In this document: positions 1-5,210 of the stretch, in pieces | Layout of the letters: the number at the start of each line of letters is the position of its first letter | Position numbering within the stretch: position 1 is the stretch's first letter | Assembly: GCA_018335615.1 (NCBI GenBank) | Contig: JAGXRS010000450.1 | Coordinates: 1 to 5,210, forward strand | Reading direction: 5' to 3' | DNA length: 5,210 nt | Origin: Hydrogenophaga sp. | GTDB lineage: Bacteria; Pseudomonadota; Gammaproteobacteria; Burkholderiales; Burkholderiaceae_C | Position numbers and translations under genes: made by a program | Notes under the pieces: generated by a model | The model's input: only the letters and a program-made list of their open reading frames with translations | What the model was told of the DNA's origin: nothing | The model's database searches: none

Positions 1-1
1 G

Positions 2-1459
<1,458 letters not shown>

Positions 1460-1472
1460 TCTTTTCATTGGC

Positions 1473-1512
1473 AAGCCCCGTTGGTCTTTTGAGCAACGGG
1501 GCTTCTTTGTTT
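1473..1512 (+). terminator. Intrinsic terminator after mmsA
   Basis: A perfect 11-bp stem (AAGCCCCGTTG at 1473-1483 pairing with 1494-1504) closes a 10-nt loop. A T-rich tail, CTTTGTTT, runs to 1512. It begins 14 bases after the mmsA stop codon and is the expected end of that transcript, separating it from the lipoprotein gene. Confidence 0.9.
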
Positions 1513-1658
1513 CCGGGCCTCACCTCGTCTTCGCGTATGTTCCCGGCCGGCGGCTCGTCCTTGTCAATTTCGTCGCGTTGTACATGGCGGGGCATTGGGG
1601 GGCAAGGACGACCTCCTGCTTGAAAGTATTCGTAAGCAAATTCAAGGAAATCTATCGT

Positions 1659-1664
1659 TACAAT
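1659..1664 (+). promoter_or_regulatory. Possible -10 element of the lipoprotein gene
   Basis: TACAAT matches the sigma-70 -10 consensus at five of six bases and lies 37 bases before the start codon, in the AT-rich stretch 1620-1681. No good -35 hexamer sits 16-18 bases upstream; TTGAAA at 1620-1625 is too far away. The gene needs its own promoter because mmsA is closed by a terminator, but this exact placement is tentative. The rest of 1513-1658 shows nothing I can name. Confidence 0.35.
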
Positions 1665-1700
1665 TTGTTTTGCATTTCGTAACACAAGGAGGAGCTCGCA

Positions 1701-2087
1701 ATGAATGGTAGAAAAAATGTCGCTTTGATCTTGGCATCGGCGATGGTGCTCGCAGGGTGTGCAACGTCTTCAGACAAAATTGCCGCGGCCTACATTTCGC
1801 CAATGCAGTACCAGTCTTATGACTGTGAACAGTTAAACGCCGAGTCCCTTCGGCTCAATCAGCGGGTGATCGCTCTACAAGGGCAGGTGGACAAAGCCGC
1901 GGCCAATGACAAGGCTCTAACCGGCGTTGGAATGATCTTGTTCTGGCCCGCGCTCTTCGCTTTGGGAGGCAATCAACAGCAAGAGGCCGAGTACGGCCGA
2001 TTGAAAGGTGAATACGACGCTATTCAGCAAGCGACCACATTGAAGAAGTGCCCGGGGCTTGTAGCAGCGAGTACGCCAAAATCGTGA
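1701..2087 (+). CDS. Small secreted lipoprotein, unknown function
   Basis: A 128-residue protein. It starts with a basic n-region (MNGRKN), a hydrophobic stretch and a lipobox LAGC with Cys20, so it is probably exported, lipidated and anchored in a membrane. Position +2 is Ala, which in gammaproteobacterial rules favours the outer membrane. The mature part has a Tyr-rich run (AAYISPMQYQSYDC, Cys42), a helical, probably coiled segment at about 43-72, a hydrophobic stretch (GVGMILFWPALFALGG, 75-90), a second polar helix and Cys117. The hydrophobic stretch could be a membrane hairpin, and Cys42/Cys117 could pair. The start is fixed by AAGGAGG at 1686-1692, eight bases upstream. GC is about 53% by hand count, well below its neighbours, hinting at transfer. 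I recall similar short lipoproteins in proteobacteria, some near prophages, but know no function. Confidence 0.8.
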   Translation: MNGRKNVALILASAMVLAGCATSSDKIAAAYISPMQYQSYDCEQLNAESLRLNQRVIALQGQVDKAAANDKALTGVGMILFWPALFALGGNQQQEAEYGRLKGEYDAIQQATTLKKCPGLVAASTPKS

Positions 2088-2115
2088 ACAGCTTTTGAAG
2101 ACTCAGGATTCACGC

Positions 2116-2146
2116 AACAAAAAAGGGCCGTCGGCCCTTTTTTGTT
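2116..2146. terminator. Bidirectional intrinsic terminator, left copy
   Basis: A 31-bp palindrome: 14-base arms made of AACAAAAAA plus GGGCC, a GTC loop, then GGCCC, six T and GTT. Because a run of A precedes the stem and a run of T follows it, it works on paper in both directions. It stands 28 bases after the lipoprotein stop codon on the plus strand. On the minus strand it would end transcripts coming through the Fic gene and the ybbN remnant. Confidence 0.88.
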
Positions 2147-2158
2147 GTCCCTACTGGA

Positions 2159-2460
2159 TCAGCTCAACACCACACTCGACAGCCGCCGGCGGTAGGTGGC
2201 CACCGTCGGGTCTTCCGGCGGCACGTGGCCTTCGGCCACCTTGGCTTGGGTGGTTCGATGATGTCCAGAATGGCGATGAAGGTCTTGCGCGCCAGGTCTT
2301 CGTTCCAGCTCTTGTCGCGCATCAGGATCTCCAGCAGCTCGTCCATGGCCGGTACGAACGGGCCGTAGGCCATCAGCAGCTGGGCCAGTGCGAAGCGTGA
2401 AAGCGAAATCGCGCTTGTTGGCGGCAATCCTGGCCTGCAGTTCGGCGAAGCGGGACTCAG
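2159..2460 (-). pseudogene. Remnant of the ybbN/cnoX 3' end, frameshifted
   Basis: Reading leftwards this matches the last ~100 residues of the intact protein at 4097-5005. It begins in ESRFAELQARIAANKRDF (intact: EARAAELQAAIATNKRDF) and ends at the same TGA and the identical tail YRRRLSSVVLS. One extra base at about 2397-2406 and one missing base at about 2243-2244 shift the frame between these points, and the second restores it. The middle therefore encodes FALAQLLMAYGPFVPAMDEL only in another frame. The thioredoxin domain and the N-terminal two thirds are absent, and there is no start codon or ribosome site of its own. It lies immediately behind the Fic stop codon and is probably transcribed with that gene up to the terminator at 2116-2146. 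A product is unlikely. Confidence 0.9.
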
Positions 2461-3848
2461 CCCGCTTGCCGAAGTTGCCAAGCAGAAAACACCAGCGGTC
2501 GAATCCCAAACCGCACCGCATTCCCCGCATGCAGCGCCGCAAACTCGGCCAGCACCAGCGTGGTGAAGTGCGCGTGCTCGTCCGGAGGCACCGAGGCGGG
2601 TATCTTGCCCTTCACGGCCTGTTCGGTGGCCGCTTCGCCCTGGCGCACGATGGCGGCGATCACCTCGGCCAGTGCCTGGCGGTGGCGCAGCCGGAAGATG
2701 TCCGGAGGCACCAGCGTCTGCTGGATGGCCACGTACTGCTGGCATGAGCGTTCGTAGGCCCACACGAACACGTCGCGCAGCAGCTCCACGCGGTTGAGTT
2801 CGTACACGCCCAGCATGGCGTTCACATAGGCGGGCTGCGGCACGTCGATGAACGACAGCGGGCAGAGGTTGTGGCGGATGAACGGGATGTTGGCGGCCAG
2901 CCGCGAGACGCGTTTGTTCACGTCTTCAAACGGCTGCAGGTAGGGCAGGTGCACCATCAGAAAGAAGGCCTGCTCGAACGGGTCGGCGATCTCTGCCGCC
3001 ATCTGCACCACGATGCCCAGCAGCTCCTCCAGCCGCTGGGGCAGCGCCAGGGGCCGGTAGACGCTGCCGCCGATTTCCACCGCGCGGCGGCGCACGCGGC
3101 CCACGGCGGTGGGGTCGGCCATCAGGCCGTCCGACAGGAAGGCGTGCAGTGCGATCAGGGTGTCGGTCTGCACGCGGGCATTGTCGGGGCTGAGCACCAG
3201 GTATTCGATGGCCTGTTTGTGGTTCAGGATCATCTGCGTTTCCAGCGCGTCCTTGCCTTCGGCGGCCTGGCCGAACGCGATCAGCCGCTCGGTGTCCAGG
3301 CGGCTGTAGGTGTTGCCCTCCAGCTGTGACGAGGCCCAGGACAGGTCGATCAGCAGGCGGTTGAGGATGTCCCTGGCGAAGGTGCCGGCCGGTGTCTGCT
3401 CCGCTGGCGAGCGGCCCATGGCGTGCAACTGCTCGCGCAACGCGGGCGGCAGGTAGACCGTGTGGTTGGGGTGGTATTGCTCCAGGAACGACTGCCGGTA
3501 GCCCACCGGGCTGCGCAGATGGCGTGGCTGGGTGACGTAGGCGCGTACGTCGGCCCCTGCTGCGGAAACGGGCAGGTCGTCTGGCGGTGGAGCGGTGCGC
3601 GAGGGGGTCTCGGGCTTTTCGATTCGGACGGCCGGTGCTGCCCGGCGGCGGTAGCGCGCGGTGCGGCGATCCCCCAGCATCTCGATGCGCTGCTGTTCCA
3701 CCAGCAAGGCCAGGCGCCGTTGCAAGGTGCGGCGGTGGAGCGCGTTCCCCAGCTGCTGCACGATGGCTTCAATGCCCACGCCATCGGGTTCGGTGCCGAC
3801 GAGTTCGACCAGCCTGTCCAGCTCTTGGGTGGGGGTGATGGGTGGCAT
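2457..3848 (-). CDS. Fic-family protein with N-terminal winged-helix-like domain and degenerate Fic motif
   Basis: A 463-residue protein. Fic domains transfer AMP, or in Doc phosphate, to target proteins. Seen in order: a winged-helix-like segment at 7-68 (GVGIEAIVQQLG, RRTLQRRLALLVEQQRIEMLG, then RRTARYRR as wing); a Pro-rich linker at 71-110; the inhibitory-helix motif SSQLEGN at 173-179, fitting (S/T)xxxE(G/N) of Fic proteins whose inhibitory helix is N-terminal to the active site; the core motif QPFEDVNKRVSR at 305-316; and a C-terminal helical region. The core differs from HPFxxGNGRxxR: His is Gln305, the two Gly are Val310 and Lys312, while Asn311, Arg313 and Arg316 remain. The NKR run resembles Doc. 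AMPylation is thus doubtful; regulation or another transfer is possible. I chose ATG 3848 because the ATG at 3917 overlaps the likely promoter; neither has a clear ribosome site. The gene sits between two ybbN 3' ends, suggesting transfer. No separate antitoxin gene is visible. Confidence 0.85.
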   Translation of the reverse strand: MPPITPTQELDRLVELVGTEPDGVGIEAIVQQLGNALHRRTLQRRLALLVEQQRIEMLGDRRTARYRRRAAPAVRIEKPETPSRTAPPPDDLPVSAAGADVRAYVTQPRHLRSPVGYRQSFLEQYHPNHTVYLPPALREQLHAMGRSPAEQTPAGTFARDILNRLLIDLSWASSQLEGNTYSRLDTERLIAFGQAAEGKDALETQMILNHKQAIEYLVLSPDNARVQTDTLIALHAFLSDGLMADPTAVGRVRRRAVEIGGSVYRPLALPQRLEELLGIVVQMAAEIADPFEQAFFLMVHLPYLQPFEDVNKRVSRLAANIPFIRHNLCPLSFIDVPQPAYVNAMLGVYELNRVELLRDVFVWAYERSCQQYVAIQQTLVPPDIFRLRHRQALAEVIAAIVRQGEAATEQAVKGKIPASVPPDEHAHFTTLVLAEFAALHAGNAVRFGIRPLVFSAWQLRQAG

Positions 3849-3877
3849 GTCGTGGGCTTCGTTGTGGTCGCGGAGGG

Positions 3878-3901
3878 TTTGCGACAGAATGATGTCGCAA
3901 A
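3878..3901 (-). promoter_or_regulatory. Operator-like perfect inverted repeat upstream of the Fic gene
   Basis: Arms TTTGCGACA and TGTCGCAAA (9 bp, perfect) surround a 6-base spacer. It lies 29 bases before the start codon and 4 bases downstream of the -10-like TATAAA, so it would cover the transcription start: a repressor position. It shares the half-site CGACA with the inverted repeat at 3912-3928. As RNA it could also form a hairpin in the leader. The winged-helix-like domain of the Fic protein is the obvious candidate binder, which is inference. Confidence 0.65.
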
Positions 3902-3905
3902 CTGT

Positions 3906-3934
3906 TTTATACGACATATTAAATGTCGCAAAAA
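3906..3934 (-). promoter_or_regulatory. Probable promoter of the Fic gene
   Basis: On the minus strand TATAAA (3911-3906) is a good -10 candidate in a short AT-rich island within GC-rich DNA. With a 17-base spacer the -35 would be TTTTTG (3934-3929), a poor match; TTGCGA is closer to consensus but only 14 bases away. Transcription would begin near 3899, giving a leader of about 50 bases before ATG 3848 and excluding ATG 3917 as the start. The weak -35 and the flanking palindromes suggest regulated expression. Confidence 0.45.
3912..3928 (-). promoter_or_regulatory. Second operator-like inverted repeat, in the promoter spacer
   Basis: Arms CGACAT and ATGTCG surround five bases; the upstream arm extends to the full TTTGCGACA half-site. 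It fills the gap between the proposed -35 and -10. Its centre is about 30 bases from the centre of the repeat at 3878-3901, close to three helical turns, so two dimers could bind on the same face of the DNA. Confidence 0.55.
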
Positions 3935-4033
3935 CCCGGTGTGCGCCTGTATGACCACAAGCCCTCGGTCCTGCATGCGTAAAAGTGTCCGGGATTTGTG
4001 TTGGCGCCTGCGCCCAAATCTTCAACGCCTCTC

Positions 4034-4398
4034 GAAAAGTCAGGATGACACGCAACAAAAAAGGGCCGTCGGCCCTTTTTTGTTATCTGATCCAGATCAG
4101 CTCAACACCACACTCGACAGCCGCCGCCGATACGTCGCCACCGTCGGATCTTCCGGCGGCACCTGGCCTTCGGCCACCTTGGGCTTGGGCGGCTCGATGA
4201 TGTCCAAAATGGCGATGAAGGTCTTGCGCGCCAAGTCTTCGTTCCAGCTCTTGTCGCGCATCAGGATCTCCAGCAGCTCGTCCATGGCGGGCACGAACTG
4301 GCCGTAGGCCATCAGCAGCTGGGCCAGGGCGAAGCGGGATTTGAAATCGCGCTTGTTGGTGGCAATGGCGGCTTGCAGCTCGGCGGCGCGGGCTTCGG
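4034..4398. repeat. Direct repeat, right copy (functional ybbN 3' end plus terminator)
   Basis: This is the partner of 2097-2460. It contains the last ~100 codons of intact ybbN and its terminator. On the left, homology stops about 117 bases beyond the promoter region of the Fic gene; on the right it stops inside the ybbN coding sequence. Recombination between the two copies would remove the Fic gene with one repeat and leave a single ybbN end. Confidence 0.92.
4054..4084. terminator. Bidirectional intrinsic terminator, right copy
   Basis: The same 31-bp palindrome as at 2116-2146, base for base, with A6-GGGCC-GTC-GGCCC-T6 at its core. It follows the ybbN stop codon by 12 bases on the minus strand and should end that transcript. 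It therefore insulates the Fic gene, about 120 bases further on, from ybbN transcription. Confidence 0.9.
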
Positions 4399-5005
4399 GG
4401 TCTGTCACCAGGTCCTGGGCGTCGCGGGCCTGCATCCAGCGGTTGAGCGAGTCCAGGCGGCGCACCGCGGCCGACTTGGCGATGACCGGGGCGAAGGCCA
4501 CTTTGGCGTCGTCGTCCTGGCCCAGTTCCAGCAGCAGCTTCACCAGGTCGAAACGCGCGTCGTCGTTCTCGGGATCGGTCTGCACCGCGTTCTGCAGCTT
4601 GGCCAGCGCGCCTTCCAGGTCGCCGGCGGCCAGGGCTTCCAGCGCGCCCGCTTCTTCGGCAGCCGCTTCCAGCACCTCGACCGGCGGCAGGTGCTTGTCC
4701 AGGAAAGCCTTGATCTGGCCTTCGGGCAGCGCGCCCATGAAGCCGTCGACCGGCTGACCGTTGATCATCAGCACGCAGGTGGGAATGCTCTTGATGCCGA
4801 AGGCGCCGGCCAGCTGCTGTTCCTGGTCGGAGTCGATCTTGACGAGCTTGAAGCGACCTTCGTAAGCGGTCTCGATCTTCTCCAGCAGCGGGCCGATGAC
4901 CTTGCAGGGGCCGCACCAAGGCGCCCAGAAGTCCACCAGCACGGGCGTGTGTTGCGAGGCCGCGATGACCTCGGCTTCGAAGTTGGCGATGGTGACGTTG
5001 ATCAT
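4097..5005 (-). CDS. ybbN: Thioredoxin-TPR co-chaperone YbbN/CnoX
   Basis: A 302-residue cytoplasmic protein. An N-terminal thioredoxin fold (about 1-107) has DFWAPWCGPCK with active Cys31 and Cys34, and the cis-Pro loop SIPTC (Pro75, Cys77). It is followed by TPR-like helices (about 111-290), including LAAGDLEGALAKLQNAV and LLMAYGQFVPAMDELLEIL. This architecture is that of CnoX (YbbN), which holds unfolded or oxidised clients and passes them to GroEL or DnaK. E. coli YbbN lacks CGPC and is not a reductase; this one keeps it, as in Caulobacter CnoX, so it is probably redox-active. The start is ATG 5005, beginning MINVTIANF; an open frame extends to 5137 but its upstream residues are Pro/Arg/Ala-rich and not thioredoxin-like. 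No strong ribosome site precedes 5005. It is transcribed divergently from purE. Its last ~100 codons are duplicated at 2159-2460. Confidence 0.93.
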   Translation of the reverse strand: MINVTIANFEAEVIAASQHTPVLVDFWAPWCGPCKVIGPLLEKIETAYEGRFKLVKIDSDQEQQLAGAFGIKSIPTCVLMINGQPVDGFMGALPEGQIKAFLDKHLPPVEVLEAAAEEAGALEALAAGDLEGALAKLQNAVQTDPENDDARFDLVKLLLELGQDDDAKVAFAPVIAKSAAVRRLDSLNRWMQARDAQDLVTDPEARAAELQAAIATNKRDFKSRFALAQLLMAYGQFVPAMDELLEILMRDKSWNEDLARKTFIAILDIIEPPKPKVAEGQVPPEDPTVATYRRRLSSVVLS

Positions 5006-5074
5006 GGCAAAGGCTCTGAAAAGGGACGCACCGGCGGGGCGCCGCGGCGCAAAACGTAAAATCGACACTTTAAC

Positions 5075-5104
5075 GGAGGCGGGCCAGCGCCCTGGCCAGC
5101 CTCC
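5075..5104 (+). promoter_or_regulatory. Strong hairpin between ybbN and purE
   Basis: GGAGGC (5075-5080) pairs with GCCTCC (5099-5104), and GGCCAG (5082-5087) with CTGGCC (5092-5097). There is one G-A mismatch between the two stems and a CGCC loop. No T run follows, so it is not an intrinsic terminator. The AT-rich island at 5051-5073 just before it is the likely promoter area for the divergent genes, which would put this hairpin at the 5' end of the purE message. Its role is unknown. Confidence 0.4.
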
Positions 5105-5142
5105 TGCTCCCGGTGCACACCGCCCGGCAAAAGGCATTCCAC

Positions 5143-5210
5143 ATGAACCCCATCCAAGTGGGCGTGGTCATGGGCTCCAGCAGCGACTGGGACACCATGC
5201 AGCACGCCGT
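5143..5210 (+). CDS. purE: N5-carboxyaminoimidazole ribonucleotide mutase, 3'-partial
   Basis: Only the first 22 complete codons are inside the window: MNPIQVGVVMGSSSDWDTMQ and two more residues. The run VGVVMGSSSDWDTM is the N-terminal signature of PurE, with the Ser-Ser-Asp that contacts substrate in the family. PurE rearranges N5-CAIR to CAIR in cytoplasmic purine biosynthesis, usually paired with PurK, which would lie outside the window. AAAAGG at 5129-5134, eight bases before the ATG, supports this start. Divergent orientation from ybbN implies a shared regulatory gap of about 137 bases. Confidence 0.92.
   Translation, partial: MNPIQVGVVMGSSSDWDTMQHA

Larger units (their letters stand above)
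2097..2460. repeat. Direct repeat, left copy (ybbN 3' end plus terminator)
   Basis: This stretch aligns end to end with 4034-4398 in the same orientation, with two single-base indels inside the coding part. By eye the coding part is close to 90% identical, and the 31-bp terminator is identical. Homology fades on the left just after the lipoprotein stop codon and on the right at about 2455-2460, exactly where the Fic reading frame ends. The two copies lie 1937 bases apart and bracket the Fic gene. Confidence 0.92.

Noticed and set aside
1555..1611. Inverted repeat TCGTCCTTG / CAAGGACGA with a 39-base gap
   Set aside because: The arms are short and the gap large; with no context it may well be chance.
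4003..4014. Small GGCGC/GCGCC hairpin upstream of the Fic promoter
   Set aside because: A two-base loop and GC-rich surroundings make it expected by chance.
3849..4058. Longer Fic start at 4058 or 3917
   Set aside because: 4058 lies inside the terminator and 3917 inside the promoter palindrome; the added residues are not domain-like and neither start has a ribosome site.
3423..4307. Plus-strand open frame of 294 codons opposite the Fic gene
   Set aside because: It is antisense to the Fic gene, crosses its promoter, the terminator and the ybbN end, and shows no recognisable domain.
2097..4398. Insertion sequence or transposon
   Set aside because: There is no transposase, no terminal inverted repeats and no short target duplication; the flanking repeats are a gene end.
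4373..5059. Plus-strand open frame opposite ybbN
   Set aside because: It is a GC-rich antisense shadow; the minus strand encodes a clear thioredoxin-TPR protein.
5006..5137. N-terminal extension of ybbN to 5137
   Set aside because: It would read through the AT-rich promoter area and hairpin, and adds a Pro/Arg/Ala-rich stretch foreign to thioredoxins.

Overview
The window is GC-rich chromosomal DNA, probably from a betaproteobacterium of the order Burkholderiales (Comamonadaceae-like). I base this on the base composition, the protein styles and the divergent ybbN/purE pair; the genus is a guess. Housekeeping genes sit at both ends, with a small accessory segment between them.

Left (1-1512): nearly all of a CoA-acylating (methyl)malonate-semialdehyde dehydrogenase gene (mmsA), cut at its 5' end by the window edge and closed by a strong intrinsic terminator. 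Centre-left (1513-2160): a low-GC gene for a small secreted lipoprotein with its own strong ribosome binding site, ending at a symmetric terminator. Centre (2097-4398): a wHTH-Fic gene on the minus strand, bracketed by two direct copies of a ~364 bp sequence. Each copy is the last ~100 codons of ybbN plus its terminator. The right copy belongs to the intact gene; the left copy is a frameshifted remnant. Right (4097-5210): intact ybbN (cnoX), encoding a thioredoxin-TPR protein with a CGPC active site, and divergently the first 22 codons of purE.

The layout suggests that the Fic gene arrived with a second ybbN 3' end and lodged between ybbN and the lipoprotein gene, leaving the old or the spare end behind as a pseudogene. 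Differences between the copies are mostly synonymous, so they probably diverged as working genes in separate lineages before coming together here. The Fic protein has an N-terminal winged-helix-like segment, an intact inhibitory motif (SSQLEGN) and a degenerate catalytic motif (QPFEDVNKR instead of HPFxxGNGR). Its promoter region carries two inverted repeats sharing one half-site, consistent with self-regulation. This Fic locus is the most interesting part of the window. No integrase, transposase, tRNA, rRNA or CRISPR array is visible.
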